Notes: generated from the letters alone by a model not told the origin. Shown: positions 43,128-55,600, counted from the stretch's first letter. The stretch is DNA of 64,000 bases from Gautieria morchelliformis (GCA_015179125.1 WHVA01000008.1:434001-498000), one strand, 5' to 3'. A program made the numbers and translations.

Positions 43128-43660
43128 CATGGCCACATCATCGACTAAAACACGAAAAGCACGCCCCCACCGCCCCACCGCAGAGCGATCCCCCAACATA
43201 CGCAGGCACTCCATCGACGTCCAGGCGAGACTTCCCGTCCTCCCGCGTCCACTGGCGGTGCACGCGACGATCCGAGGTTCCCCCGCCCCGCCGCCGCCCT
43301 GCCGAGACGCCCAGTTACGACACTCGAGTCTAATTAGGTTTGCCATTGTAATTAGGTCTGCATTGACTTGGTCGGGTCGATGCGCCTAGCCATTGAGTCT
43401 ATATATAGCCCCGGGCGCGTGGCCACATCATGATCAGCGACCAGAGCCAAATATGGACGCACGCCCTGGCGCACGGCCCCACTGCACACCCGCTCTACCG
43501 TGACAGCGATGCCAGCTACGGATGGATGCCAACATACGCAGGGAACAAGGCCCTTCCCCAGACGTCCCGTTCTCCCGTGTCCAGTGCACCACCCTCCGGG
43601 AATGCCCCGCGTCGCCGCACACCCGACGGGTAGCGCCATGAGTCCATCCAGCAACAACTA
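43128..43660 (+). repeat. Diverged direct duplication of ~200 bp
   Basis: 43,128-43,330 and 43,425-43,650 share, in order, GTGGCCACATCAT-like starts, an AACATACGCAGG block, and a CCGTCCTCCCGCGTCCA-like block (the second copy reads CCGTTCTCCCGTGTCCA). The two copies are separated by ATTAGGT-type sequence. The duplication is old; function is unknown. Confidence 0.5.
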
Positions 43661-44994
43661 CACCCGCGCACAGCCACGCGCAACTGCTCCCGACCCAACT
43701 GCTCCCGCTACCGGCTACCCATACCCCCGCCCCCCGGTGCCGACACCGCCCGGGTAGCACCCGCCCACGCACCCGCACCCGCGACAAACCCACCCGCCAG
43801 CCGCGCCGCCGTCGGGCCCCGCGCCGTCGCAGCCCCGCAGGCACGAACAACCCCCGGGTCCGTGCCCGTGCGTCGGTCGCGGAGCGGTCCCGCGGCCCGG
43901 GCGCCGGGCGCCGCCGGCGCATCATTGGCACCCGCATCCGCACAGCACGTGCGCATAGGCGGAACGCTGTAGCCATTAGCCGTCGCTACTGAGTTATCCA
44001 GTGTTCTTGTGTTGGTTCAATAGAGTTACCGTTAGTCGACGCTTGGCGGTGGGCGCGGTGCGTCGATCGGGCCTCGCGCGCGTGTGGGGTTAATTAGGCG
44101 GTATTGTGGTAAGTGCAGATCAGTGATGGGGACTGTGCCGGGGCGGTGCCACGTGTGTGCCTGTGATGCGGCGCGTACGGTAGGCTGAATGGTCATCCGG
44201 GGGCCCGTGGCCGGGCGACAGGCGGGTGGGCGGGAAGACAGACAGGCAGGAAGACAGACAGACAGGTGGGCGGGCGGGCAGACAGGCGGACGGGGGACGG
44301 GGACGCGCGCGGCACGCACGGCGCCCGTGCAGGGCTCGACGTGCGGGTCGTCTGTCTGGTCGTGCGATCGCGCGCGCACCTCCCGCAGGGGCCGTTGGAG
44401 GTCCGCGCCATACGTTGGGACGCGCGTCGCTGTGTGTTGCGTGTCCGTATGCGGGGCGCGTCGCGACCCCGGTGGGTCGCCCCGGGGTTGCGCTTGGCCA
44501 AGGGCCGGGGTGTTGCGACGCACCGTTGGGGCTGTTCATGTGCGTCTGGCACGGCGCGCGATGACCAGGCGACGGGCAGGCACGGCGTGAGGGTGCGCGG
44601 GACGGGCTTGGACGTGGGCGTGGGTGTGGACGTGGGCGTGGGCGTATACTGGCGTCGAGCGGCACCTTCGAGTTATGCGGGCGCCTGCACACTACACCAC
44701 GCACGCTGCACGCTGCTACGTTGGACCTTGTCGGATAACCATGCGCCTGGGACGTGTACTTGGCACGCACGCACGCACGTCGTGTAGTGCGTACTCAGGA
44801 GTCAGGACGGGGTGACATGTCGACATCCTGGCACGACGTGCTGAATGTCATCCGACGCATTTGAGGACTAATAGCTAACTATAGCTGTAAATACAACTAT
44901 TAAGCCACGGCACATGGCACATGGCACGCGACACGCGACACGACCCTCGCCATGGTCCCTACCTTACCCCTGCCCCGCACCCCTGCCCATCGGG
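43661..44994. other. GC-rich DNA with simple repeats, no gene supported
   Basis: 44,219-44,300 is a GACAGACAGG/GGCGGGCG simple repeat and 44,610-44,645 a GTGGGCGTGGGTGTGGAC-type repeat. Multiple overlapping long frames on both strands lack motifs. Confidence 0.5.
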
Positions 44995-45605
44995 CGCACC
45001 CCACGCTTGGCTCTAAGGCATCGGGCATCATCCCAACTTGGATGTGACGCGCCGCAGATCCACGCCGTGCCCGGAGCGCATCTCACCCAACGCTTGGCTG
45101 TAACGCATCCGAGGCGCGGAGTGGTACGCGCACGTGCCCACGCCGGCCGGGCATGATCCCAACTGGGATGCGACGCGGCGGAGAGCCACTCCGTGCCCCG
45201 GAGCGCATCTCACCCACCGCTTGGCTCTAACGCATCGGGCACGACGCCAGCTCGCTGGAGTGGCACGCGCACGTGACGCCGGACGGGCATCTGGCCCAGT
45301 AGCCCAACTTGGATGTGGCGCGCCGCAGATCCTCCGTGCCCCGGAACGCATCTCGGAGATCGGGCGCACCCAACGCTTGGCTCTGACGCACCGGGCAGGA
45401 CGCCAGCTGGCTGGAGGTGTGCGCGCACGTGACGCCGCGCGGGCTGGCCCAGCCCAACTACTCTTGGATGTGACGCGCCGCAGATCCTCCGTGCCCCGCA
45501 GCGCATCGACTCGATCGGGCCCCCGACGCTCCCTCGGATCTCCCGCGCGGGCTGGTTGGAGTGGTACGCGCGCACGTGGCACGCCTGGCGGGCAGGTGAC
45601 GTCTC
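44995..45605. repeat. Tandem repeat of ~130-155-bp units (about four copies)
   Basis: A block containing AACTTGGATGTGACGCGCCG and CAGATCC, then GCGCATCTC and CGCTTGGCTCT recurs at ~45,037, ~45,165, ~45,307 and ~45,461. Unit lengths grow from ~128 to ~154 bp through small indels. The long frames across it (e.g. minus 45,582-45,028) are a by-product of the repeat. No coding function is supported. Confidence 0.7.
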
Positions 45606-46679
45606 GCGATCGGGCTGCGCGAGCCAGGCGTTGGGGCGCCGCGGTGTCGCCTGTCGGCAGGGCAGCGGGAAGGGCAGCGAGGCAGATTGCTCGCCTGTTT
45701 TGGAAAGGGCGTGCCGATGGTGCTGCCAGGCGCGCACGATGTTTTGTTCTGCCCCGCCGTGAGCACGGGGGCTGCGTACATTCATGTTGCTAGTAACAAC
45801 GACATTCTGACTGCGGACTCGATATGATACATGATGGGCCCCTCCTCGCCGCCTCCCCAACGGGACTAGCCAGAGCTATACTTGTAGCTATAGGTTGCGG
45901 CGCACGACTTCCCTACCCACGTGCCCGAGGTGTACATGGGGGCCCATGACGGAACGGGCACGTGGCACGCCGGGCATGTGTGGCAGCTCCGCGACCATTG
46001 CGACGGAGGCTGATGGAGAGGCGGTGAGTCGGTAGGACGACGCAGCAGGACGGAGCCTTGTATTATGGGATGACTAATGCGAGATTATGAGAGCAGCTAC
46101 GCGAGAGCCCGAGGCTAGAGGGGGGATGCGCCCACGTCATGCAGGCACTGATCAGAGCATCGCCAGGACTGCGGCTCCTGCAGAACGTCGCCTCGTGCAC
46201 TGGAGGTAGAGATGGAATCGGGGCGTGGGGCACGCGCCCGATCGACAGGGGTGGATCCGTGCCGCGGGTGGGGAGAGTGGTGGGCAGACTTCGCCCGATC
46301 GCGGAGCCGCGGCGCACGCTTCTGGCGCGGGATCAGACCCCGATTCTCAGCATCAATGCCCGATGCATCGGGGACTGATGCCCCGATGCGCAGCGTCTTC
46401 TCTTCTTGCCGCGCATCCGACGGGGGGCGCCCGCCGCCCGGCTCCCGCTTGGCGGGCGATAGCCGAGCGCGAAAATAAATATTTAAATAAAGGGCGTGTG
46501 ACACCCCGTCACAGCGGCCCCATAAGTAAGCACCCTCGATACCCGTCCAGCGCCGCACAAGACTCGCAGACTCAGACACGAGCTGCTGCGTTGCTCTCTC
46601 CTCTCAGTCCATCCGCTGTCTCGACGCCGTCTCCAACCGTCTCCACACCGTCTCCACACCTGCGTCCGCATCGACATCC
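45606..46679. other. GC-rich region and putative promoter of the zinc-finger gene
   Basis: No gene is seen. Close to its end, 46,472-46,493 is an abrupt AT-rich patch (AAATAAATATTTAAATAAA) in otherwise GC-rich DNA, about 190 bp before the start codon. It is a reasonable core-promoter candidate for the downstream gene. Confidence 0.4.
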
Positions 46680-49185
46680 ATGGCCCACCCAGTCCCCATC
46701 GCCCAGCCCACACACGACCGTCTCCACATCGCGGGCAGCCCGCGCTCCCTCACAGCCCGCTCCTGGCAGGACCGCTTCTACCCCGGCGGCAGCCCCGCCA
46801 ACCTGGGGCCCATCGCGTGAGTCTCCCGTCCGTCCCGCACGCCCCGTCTCACCCCGCCCAGCATCCCCAACCTCAAGCGCCGCACCACCTCGCGCGACCC
46901 CTACTCCGTGCCCCGCGACGCCGAGTACACCTGCTGCGACCAGCTCCTCCCCGACCTCCACGCCCTCGTCGACCACTACGAGACCGTCCACGGCGACCTC
47001 GACCACCCGCCCGCCGCCGCCTTCTCCAGGAGCTTCGCCCTCGCGAGCACCCAGTACCCGCCGTACCAGCACCGCCCCACCCGGACCCCCACCCGGACCT
47101 CGACATGGCCCTCGACGGCGACTTTGACCTCGAGTTCGACATCCCCGCCACACAGCACGCAGCGCACCCCGCGCCCCCCGCAGCGCCCCCGAACACCCCC
47201 ACCGTCGCCTCCGCGCCCTCCCCGAGCACGTCCGCCCCGTCGCCCGCCTCCACACAGCCCTCCGAGGACGGCACGTCCACCGACGTGTCCGTTCCCGCGA
47301 CCCCCGTCGACACCACCGCGGGCGCCACCGCACCCGCACCCGCGCCAGCCCCAGCCCCAGCCCCCGTGCGCTGGAGCTCGTACTCGAGCCTCGCGGGCGC
47401 GAACGGCAGCGCCGTCCCCAGTGCCGCGCTAGCGCCCGCCCCGTGCGCTCCGCCCCCACGCCGCGCGTTCAACCCCTACGCCGCCTACGCGGACTTCTCG
47501 AGCGGCCTCCCGGGCTCGGAGCCCGCCCCGACGTACGTCTACGAGGAGTATAGCGGCGCGGGCGCGGAGCCCGGCGCGTCGTACGCCGCGGAGGAAGAGA
47601 CGCTGGGGGGTGAGGGCGGGGAAGGCGGCGAGGAGGAAGTGGCGGACGCAGCGGCGTGGGCGCAGGCGTATGCGTACGACGCGGACGCGGACACGGACGC
47701 GATGGAGCTCGAGCCGCTCGGCGGCATCATGGCGCCCGAGGCCGCGTACGACGACGACAACGACGGGTACGCAGACGCCGGCGACACGCGCAGCGCGAAG
47801 CGCCGCCGCATCCACGGCTTCCACAGCGGGCCCAGTCCGCCGGGCGGGCTCGGGCTCGGCCTGGGGCTGGGCCTGGGGGGCTCGGGCTCGGCGGCGGCGG
47901 GGGCTACGCGGCGTACGGGACGCCCGCGTCGCAGCCGCGCTGCATCCCGCCCGCGCTGCTGCAGGGCAGCGCGCCGAGCGCGGCGCCCTCGCCGCTCGTG
48001 ACGCCGCGCAGCAGCCCGTTCACGTCGCCCGAGCCCGGCGCCGCGTGGGACGAGGCGCCGCCCGCGGCCGTGCGGCGCGGGGTGAAACATGCGCGGGACG
48101 GGGGCGCGGTGGGGCGGGAGGGGCGGAGGGCGACGTTGACGCTGCACCCCGGGCGGGGCGCAGGGAAGAGCGTCGTGAACGGCCGCGGGCGCGCGCGGCA
48201 TGGCGCCGCCGCCAACGGTAACGCCTTATCCTTATCGACCTCCCCACGCCGCCCAGCACCGCCGCCCCCTCTCCCACCAGCGCCGCACTCGCACTCGCAC
48301 TCGCCGGGCCCGCCGCGGCGCACCCGCCGAAAGCGCACCCGGCCTCGAAGCCCTTCCCGTGCCCGCTCCCCTTGTGCACCAAGTCGTACAAGCAGCAGAA
48401 CGGGCTCAAGTACCACCTCGCGCACGGCGCGTGCTGCTTCGCGCCGCGCGACCCCGCGGTGGAGGCGCTGAGCGAGGGCGAGCGGGAGCGCGTGGAACGG
48501 CCGTGGGTGTGTGCGGTGGAGGACGTGCCGGTGGACGGCGAGAGCAGGGCCACGGGCGCGGGGAGAGGCGAGGGAGAGGGGGAGAAGAAGGGCTGCGGGC
48601 GGCGGTATAAGAATATGAACGGGCTGCGTGAGTGCTTTCTTCCCCCACCCCTCTTCCGGTTGCTGATAAGCGTGTTTTGTTTGGGCAGGATACCACTACG
48701 CGCATACGGGCGCGCATGGCGCGGTCGGGCTCGAGATGCTCGCGCAGGGACGGCACCCGGTGCCGGAGGTGCCCGCGGCGAAGGGGAAGGGGGGCGCGGC
48801 GGGGCGGACTTCGCAGACGCAGCAGGGGCACGCGCAGCACCGCGGCTACTTCCCGCACGTGTCCGCCACGCTGCCCGCGCGCGCGCGCGCCCCCATGACG
48901 AACGGGACTGCACACGCACACGCACACGTACCTGCGCCTGCGCACCCCGCGCCCGCCGCACCCGGTTGGAGTGCGCTCGCAGGGTACGGCGACGCCGCCG
49001 TCGCCGCGGCCCCGCACGCGCACGCGCAGACGCACATGCAGACGCAGACACAGGCGCAGACACAGACACAGACACAGACACCGATGCCGATGCAAGTGCC
49101 GCAGCTCCCCGCGCACGCCGCGCCGTCCCCCGCGCCATCGCCGCTCTCGCCGTTCCGCGCGCCCTGGTTCGTGGACGACGTCTGA
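46680..49185 (+). CDS. Sfp1/JAZF1-like C2H2 zinc-finger transcription factor
   Basis: Fungal Sfp1-type factors drive ribosome-biogenesis genes and cell-size control. Exon one (46,680-46,816) reads MAHPVPIAQPTHDRLHIAGS... to NLGPIA. After a 45-nt intron comes IPNLKRRTTSRDPYSVPRDA then EYTCCDQLLPDLHALVDHYE, an N-terminal finger (C..C...H...H). A long Ala/Pro-rich and acidic region follows. Two C-terminal fingers come next: CPLPLCTKSYKQQNGLKYHL (near 48,350-48,420) and, across a 61-nt intron (48,628-48,688), a second with CGRRYKNMNGLRYHYAHTGA and HGAVGLEML. The C-terminus is His/Thr/Gln-rich and ends FRAPWFVDDV at 49,185. Codon use is strongly GC-biased. The frame shifts near 47,050-47,090, 47,870-47,900 and 48,220; small introns explain at least the last only in part, so sequence errors or changes in GC runs are possible. 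No transposon interrupts it. Confidence 0.75.
48525..48590 (+). other. In-frame 66-nt GT-AG segment inside zinc finger 2
   Basis: Between the two zinc-binding cysteines of the second C-terminal finger lie 27 residues instead of the usual four or so. The segment starts GTGCCGG and ends GAGAAGAAG, fits GT...AG, is a multiple of three and lies between whole codons. Removing it leaves WVCAVEDGCGRRYKNMNGL, a normal finger. It may be an intron or an optional exon segment. Confidence 0.6.
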
Positions 49186-50661
49186 CGCTGAACATCCCGC
49201 CCTTGCCCGCTGGTACCTCCAAACCCATATTAGACACCGCGCCTGCCGCCGCTGCCGCTCCCCTTCTTCTTCTCACTCGGCTCCAAAATAGACTTTGTTT
49301 CGCCCACCGCATGGAATTGGAACCCCACCCACACCGCACGCCAACAGCACAAAACCAGCCTCCGCGGGTACCTCGCTCCGCCGGACCTCCATAAAAGAAA
49401 ACCTCCTCCAGACGCCACGCAGGCGGCGGGGAGGGTACATAGACTGTAGGCGCCGAAAAAAAGAAAAGTATCATACAACGGGTTTCATTCGTATTGGGTC
49501 TTGCGTTTTGGGTGCGGGGTGTTATATGTTTTTCTGTTTAGTATTCCTGGTTCGTGATTCGTGAATTCGTGAAATTCGTGGTTCTGGCTCTCCTCATTCC
49601 CCGTCTCCCATTCCCGGTTTCGTCTTCCATTTCTCTTTCCTGTCTCGCGTCTCGTGTCCCGTGTTCCATATCCCATGTCCCCTGTCCCCTGTCCCCTGTC
49701 CTCTGTCCTCTCCAAATCTGCCAGTGCTCCCCATACTAACTACAACTAATACCTGCTACGCATCGCCCCCCCATGTTGTCCGCTACTACCGAACGAACAG
49801 TACTATATTTCTACAAATCTTTGTCATTTTTGTCGCTATACTCCTAACGCTTGTGTTTTTTTACCTCGGCGTGTGACGTTTGACTTGGCGTGCTTGAGTT
49901 TCCTGGGCGGCGCGTGTTTACGTTACAAGACTTAAGTCTTAGCAGTCGGCGGTGTGCCTGGGGCCTGGACCGTCACGTTGGCGGGGGGTGTTGGATACGT
50001 ACTAGTGGGAAGCTAAGTACACAATATCCCAAGTTCCAATACGTCTCGATATACTGTATGGCACGTACCTCAGTGAATTGTCCTGGCAACTAACTAAGTA
50101 CTGTGCCTTGTCCGATGGATATATATACCGTACCTGTCTCGGACATATATGACCGGGACTCCAAACACGCTATTAATTACCGTAATTATGCGGTCCCAGG
50201 CCTCCCATCCCCACAGGCCCAGGGGTATTTAATATTAGCGGTCGGTGCGCTGAGAGATACTGATACTCACCTACGCGTAGCCATTCCACGCTGTGTCCAC
50301 CAGCTCCTCACGGACATGCAAGACGAAGAAAGTCTACAAGGTGGAATAGCAAAGTACAACGAACCCTTGTAATTTGTAATTACCGGGCTCACGTCTGTTT
50401 AAGAATATTTCTGCGTATTTAAGACAACTACCTGAGGACCTTAGGACTATACCGCTTGTGTTGTCTTCGACATATAGCTAGAGCGTTTGGTTTGGTTTTG
50501 GGCGAAGGGCGGGGCGAAGAGACCAGGTGCTCTGCCTCCCTTCCTTGCATGTTTCACCACGCCCCACGGCCCCAGCTGTGAGGGGAATTCACCACATTCA
50601 CCACCCTATTCACCATTCACCTCCATTCCTGCAAACCACACTGTTCTGATAAATATCCCAC
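49186..50661. other. 3' flank of the zinc-finger gene, no second gene supported
   Basis: 49,555-49,735 is made of short CCCTGTCC/TCTGTCC and CCGT-type tandem motifs. A 89-codon frame at 50,103-50,372 (MPCPMDIYTVPVSDIYDRDS) is unrecognised. Composition returns to AT-rich near 50,650. Confidence 0.45.
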
Positions 50662-50862
50662 GGTTGGACTCCCTTTATGTAAGTCCAACGTTCACATTCC
50701 TTAAAGCGAGAATATATTGAAAATACTATCTAAAGTTTTTAGAAAGAATTGCTTAATAGTTAACCAGTGTGATCACTGGTTAAAGGGACCATGTATGTGC
50801 TGATGACATCATGGCATCATGGGCATCAGTTGGAGGCTTCCCATCAGCCAACAGATTGGGAA
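50662..50862 (+). repeat. Left inverted repeat of the 11-kb interval
   Basis: Shared landmarks with the right copy, in order: GGTTGGAC(T/C)CC, GTCCAA, GTTCACATTCCTTAA, TTTTAGAA.GAATTG, TTAACCAGTG..ATCACT.GTT and GGCTTCCCATCAGC. The match is roughly 75-80% by eye. Confidence 0.65.
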
Positions 50863-52405
50863 GATGGCTCAAGCAAAAGAAAAAGAAATAATTCTATGGC
50901 ACTACAAATGCTGTATGGAGGCATCAGAACTCATGGGTTGTGAGTAGAATAATGTGTCAAAGTTATTTGACTGTCTTTTGGAAGGGACACAGAGATCAAG
51001 AATATATGCAGGCACATATACATTGATGTCAAGGAAAAAGCTGATCATGCTGACTGTCTGCAGGGGAAAGACAGTCGATCATGGGGCCATTACATGTTGA
51101 AAGGGGCATTATGTATGTCTCCATAATCCCCATCATATTTCTTGTTTTTTTTTTTATTTTTTTATTTTTTTTCCATGATTTGTAACTATCCCCTACCCTG
51201 TCCGAATGCGATCACAGACTCTTCCACTTAGAAGTAATAGATAGAAAATCATTTTCTTTTCTCTATAAATACAGCGACTTCACTGTATATTACTCTAGCC
51301 AGAAAAATTCCTTTGCGCTCACCTTGCATACACTCGAGTCAGCCTAGAAGCTGATTTCAAGTCATACATGCTGTTTCAAACAGCCTCAAAGCTCGTATAA
51401 ACTAGTTGCTTGTTTTATTATCTGGTTTTACAAATTTACAAACCCTATGGATAACTAACTGTGTCCATTTAACAATCACTTCCATCACTGAGCCAAGTAC
51501 TCAGATCAGTGTCAGTTACACATCACTGATTAGGTACTTGACGATAGCCGCCAGACCATCTTATCATATCTAGGCGCCCAGGGCTGCCGCACTCATCAGA
51601 AGGACATTTCCAATACTTTTGAGTGTTCTTTCATCTATCAATAAAACAGATAAAATATACAGATATTTCAAGACATACTGTTTGCATGCCATGTCTTTCT
51701 CCCTTGTGCATTGCCAGTCTCCCCATCTCTCCACTCAGTCCAAGTCTACACTGGGCCTATTGGCTCATTTCATTTGGTGATCTGGGCATGTTAGAATAGT
51801 TGCCTGACACATGCCCTTGCTCTCAAACTCAAGCTCTCACCCTCATGCTCAAGCTCTCATACTTGGCCACTCTAACCCTTGCAATTGTAACCCCTCCTTG
51901 CACTTGTAACCCCTGCATTTGCATTGTCCTTTGGTCGGCTTTGCAATAGCTGTATTTCCAAGCTAAATTTCTGCAATGCAGTACCCAGAATTTTAAGTGC
52001 TCTATGACTGCAATTATAAGTGACTTGAAAGTCAAATATCAGTGTTGTAGGCTTCTGAATTGGACATTTTGGCTACTAGATTTTGGTGTTGGCCTATTCA
52101 AGCCAAACTACCAAAAATCTGCTCCTGCAGTACTTCATATCAATAACTTGAGTGCTGAAAAATAGGTGCCTAATGTACTTAGTCTAAGTTTCCCTGGTTG
52201 CTGTAGCGTGTAGTGACTCAGAACTGCTTGCAAACCCAGAAATATCAACAGTGGAGCCAAAGCCAAAGCTTTTGAGCTGGGCCAGGCTTTGCAGACCATT
52301 ACCTAGAGCTTTGTATGATATTCCATGAGCTGGTATGGTTGCCCTTCCAAGTTTGAGAGCAAGAGCTTGAGAGCAAGAGGGCAAGCAAGAGAGCAAGAGG
52401 GAGAG
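50863..52405. other. AT-rich DNA, no gene seen
   Basis: 51,806-51,850 carries CTCAAGCTCTCA-type motifs that are the reverse complement of GAGAGCAAGAGCTTGAGAGC motifs at 52,345-52,405 and 53,240-53,410. 51,140-51,170 is a T-rich run. Otherwise unassigned. Confidence 0.45.
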
Positions 52406-53237
52406 TGTCAGGGGAAGCCCAATCACACACTGCTTTATCTCCACATGCATTATCACTGTGTGCATTATCACCACATGCATTATCAGTGTGTGCAGTATTG
52501 CTGTGTGCACTTTATCGCCATGTCCACTTTATTGCCGTTTGCTTTATCACCACACACATTATTGCCACATGCAATGTGTGATAGGAGGCCCCCAAGCCTC
52601 TCCTAGCCTTCTGCCTCCTTCTTGTTATTGGATTCTAGAGGGACATTTCCTAGGGGCATACATCATCATCAATGGATTATCCATCTAGGGGCACACAGCA
52701 TCATCATTGACATCATTGGTTGACATCATTGGTGATGTATGCACTCCTAATCCAATGTTCCATAGGGTTTTACCCCTGTTCACCACTGTATAAGTAGCTA
52801 GGACTTTAGCTACAACAAATCATTGGTTTCAGCCCATTCACTCACATTGTTGAGTCTGGTTGAGTGAGTGAACAGTGTCCTCACTATCATTCTCAAGTTC
52901 TTTTCACTACATCTCCTGCACTCGAGTTAATGTGCAGACTCCTCCGAGTCCTTCCCATTTTGGCAAGGCAATGAAATAATGAAATAACACTTCTGTCTTG
53001 TGTTCTGTTTATTTCCCTTCCTGTTCTGACCACTTCCAACATCATTCCTTTCTTACCTATCAGGTCCCTCTTATCGCCAGTGTGATTATTTATGTAATTC
53101 AGGCATTTGGTGATCGGCATGCCTGCAGCTTATAGTCCTAGCTAGCTGGCAAAGGAGTTCCTTAGACTTTTCTCTTTGGTTCCCCCTTTGCCAGTTAGCC
53201 ACTTGAGTGTAGAGTTTCTGCCTAGGTTGCCCTTACA
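52406..53237 (+). repeat. Gypsy-type LTR, same family as 30,786-31,268
   Basis: It starts TGTCAGGGGAAGCCC and ends GGTTGCCCTTACA, and shares the CTTAGACTTTTCTCTT...CCCC...TTGCCAGTT block near its end with the other solo LTR. A TATA-type motif (CTGTATAAGTAGC) lies at ~52,786. Flanks GAGAG and GAGAA (4 of 5 alike) may be the target duplication. It inserted into GAGAGCAAGAG-type repeat DNA. At ~832 bp it is longer than its relative. Confidence 0.6.
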
Positions 53238-54249
53238 GAGAACTTGAGAGCAAGAGTGAGAGCAGCTGAAAGGACATATTGTGAGAGCACGAGCTTGAGT
53301 GCAAGAGCAGGAGTGGAAACAGTCTATTGTAAGAATGAGCACCCAAGGGGACATATTGTGAGAGTGAGAGCTTGAGTGGAAGAGTGAGGGTTTGAGTGTG
53401 AGAGCAAGGGTGAGGTGAGGGTGAGAGTGGTCTATTATGAGAGCAGGAGCAGCAGAGGGGAGGGGACATGTAGCAATAATATATAATGAGTATATGCAGG
53501 TTATTTTCAATCAAAGAGTAACTTACCAGTATGCATCCTCTGAATCATTGTGTTTGAATCCAATCTCACCATATCATTTGTAAGAAGAGCTTTTTGATGC
53601 ATGCAGGTAAGGGTGTTGAGTGGGGATCATGTGATAACATCACCATTATCACACACTCTGCATTTTCTTCCCAGAACACTCCATCATAACCTTATTACCT
53701 GTGGAAGCGATCGAAAATTTGATGAAGGGCAGGTATTACAGTTTGTTTTCCATTGGCCATGATCATGGTGGGAGGAACGGAGTTGGGATTCAATTGGGTC
53801 AGAGATTCAAATCAGTTGCAAAAATTCAGACATGCATACCATAATGCAAACAAGGAGCCACCTATGTTGCACAATGTTTCCAGACTTACATGCTCCGGAC
53901 CACAAACCCCAGTAGGTGTAGGTACCATGGGACCTGACAGCTCATGCTCGTGTTTGTCCCACCACCCTCATCACATGCATGACCACTCGGCTTATGCACC
54001 ACTAAAATGCTTGTCCTTGGATGTATGAATAGGGTTAGGTCAGTGAGGTGAAGAGGGCGCTTGCAATTCAATTTATTTTTCATGTACCTCCATGTTTTTT
54101 GGTACCAAAATCAGTGCTCAAAGTTACTGATTAATGCTATTTGTGTAAAAGGTATCAAAATCTAATGTAGGATTTTTTATACAGTACACATTGCCAAATA
54201 TATGAGTCTGGGTCATTGGGTAGCTTATATTTCCCACATAGTAGTGTAG
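53238..54249. other. No gene seen; GAGAG/GAGCTTGAG-type repeats at 53,240-53,460
   Basis: The first ~220 bp continue the purine-rich repeat interrupted by the LTR. The rest is AT-rich without supported features. Confidence 0.5.
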
Positions 54250-55600
54250 TTTTTTTTTTTTTTTTCATATATCCAATTTATTGTCTTTTGGGGCAAGGCC
54301 CTATGTAAGACAAAGCAAACAAAGCACTGGTTGCAAGTTTGTCTCTACATAGCCTTTATTTTTTGGTATCTACTTGTGCTCTTTGGGAAAAGCCCTGGGC
54401 ATCGCTATGCCTCAGTGTGTGGGGTGCATTGTCTCTGCATCTCATCTGCACTGCTCTTTCTTCACTCTCCTGGCCCTCACCTCCATCTCTTCCCTCTGTT
54501 AGCAATAGGTTGCCATACAATTTCTTGAATCTCCTTGTGCCCTGTAGGTACCCGAATAGGGGCTTCATTGCCTTAGGTCTGGCCAATAGTACCATCACTG
54601 AGTCTTCCCCCTGCACAGCTCTTTGGCTACCTCTCTTCTCTGTGTTGTGTAGTTTGGGCACCTAAATAAATAGTGGTGTACCATTTCGGCGATTAATTTG
54701 CACACTGGGCATGTTGAAGATGCTTCCTTGCCAATCATTACCAAGTGCTTGTTGAGCACTATGTTCCCAGTTCTAAGCTGAACAACTAAGGTGGCATGCC
54801 AGCAAGGCATTTCTGCACTGAGCTTGGCAAATGCTTGAGGGGTCAATCTTATGGGCAATGCCAGCACATGGGGACTTAGCAAAGATAGCTTTCACTTCTC
54901 ACCTGAGTTCTCTCTGGTGCCTCTGTAGTCCACTGACTTGCTGACTGGCATCTCTCTTCTACATTCTTTGGGTATAAGGATCTCTTGACTAGAGTTGCGT
55001 CCCTGGCTGCTTTCTTAGCTTCCTCATCCACTTGTTCATTTCCTCGCACACCTTCGTGGCTGGGCACCCCTCTCATAACCACTTTAGCATCTGGTTGCTA
55101 AGTGGATATGCCTTTGACCTGTCTGTGTGGTGCATTGACAAGGTACTGGCCCAATATTGGCCTTTCCCTTCTGGTTGTCTGCAAGGCAGCCTGATTGTTG
55201 GTGGCAATCATGTATCGTGCTCATCTTTCTGTGTTTAGGAGCTCTGCCCTCAATGTTGCTCCAACCAGTTCAGCTTTGAACATGATGCACTCTTCCTTTC
55301 ACCCAAGGTATAGACCTTTGCTTAAACACCTCTGTTGTATAGTACTTTCACTGCCCCCATGCCTCCATCGATGCAGGATCCATCTGAAAATACCAAATTA
55401 TTTTTCCAATGTCCTAGAATGATTTCCTGCAATTTTGGTTTTTGGACCAACATAATTTGGAAGTCACATGATAGATCATGTGACCTATTTGTCAGCCTTT
55501 CGAATCTTTGGATGACGCACAAAAAAAGCTTCAAACCGCTCTGGGGCCCTTGCTACACATTTCTACTGCTTAAATCAGGGTTTAGATAGATACAACCTTA
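54250..55600 (-). pseudogene. 5'-truncated LINE with RNase H and ORF2 C-terminus
   Basis: On the minus strand, LVFSDGSCIDGGMGAVKVLY (55,430-55,370) begins an RNase H domain and GVPSHEGVRGNEQVDEEAKK (55,070-55,010) is its H-x-G-x-x-GNE-x-x-D motif. A cysteine-containing C-terminal region follows (LRTGNIVLNKHLVMIGKEAS, CPVCKLIAEMVHHYLFRCPN) with ARPKAMKPLFGYLQGTRRFK (54,580-54,520). The element ends ...CCCAAAAGACAATAAATTGG, ATATATG and a run of 16 A residues (54,265-54,250). This fits a fungal LINE whose ORF2 has an RNase H domain. Frame changes separate the blocks, and everything upstream (RT, endonuclease, ORF1) is missing. Confidence 0.75.

Noticed and set aside
41401-46679. Many long overlapping frames on both strands (for example 44,770-44,120 and 45,860-45,210 minus)
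   Set aside because: High GC removes stop codons by chance. The frames are low-complexity (Arg, Ala, Pro), overlap each other, follow tandem repeats, and show no domain.
48020-49474. 484-codon minus-strand frame opposite the zinc-finger gene
   Set aside because: It is the shadow of the GC-rich plus-strand gene: Arg/Ser/Ala low complexity, no motif, and the plus strand has zinc fingers and splice sites.
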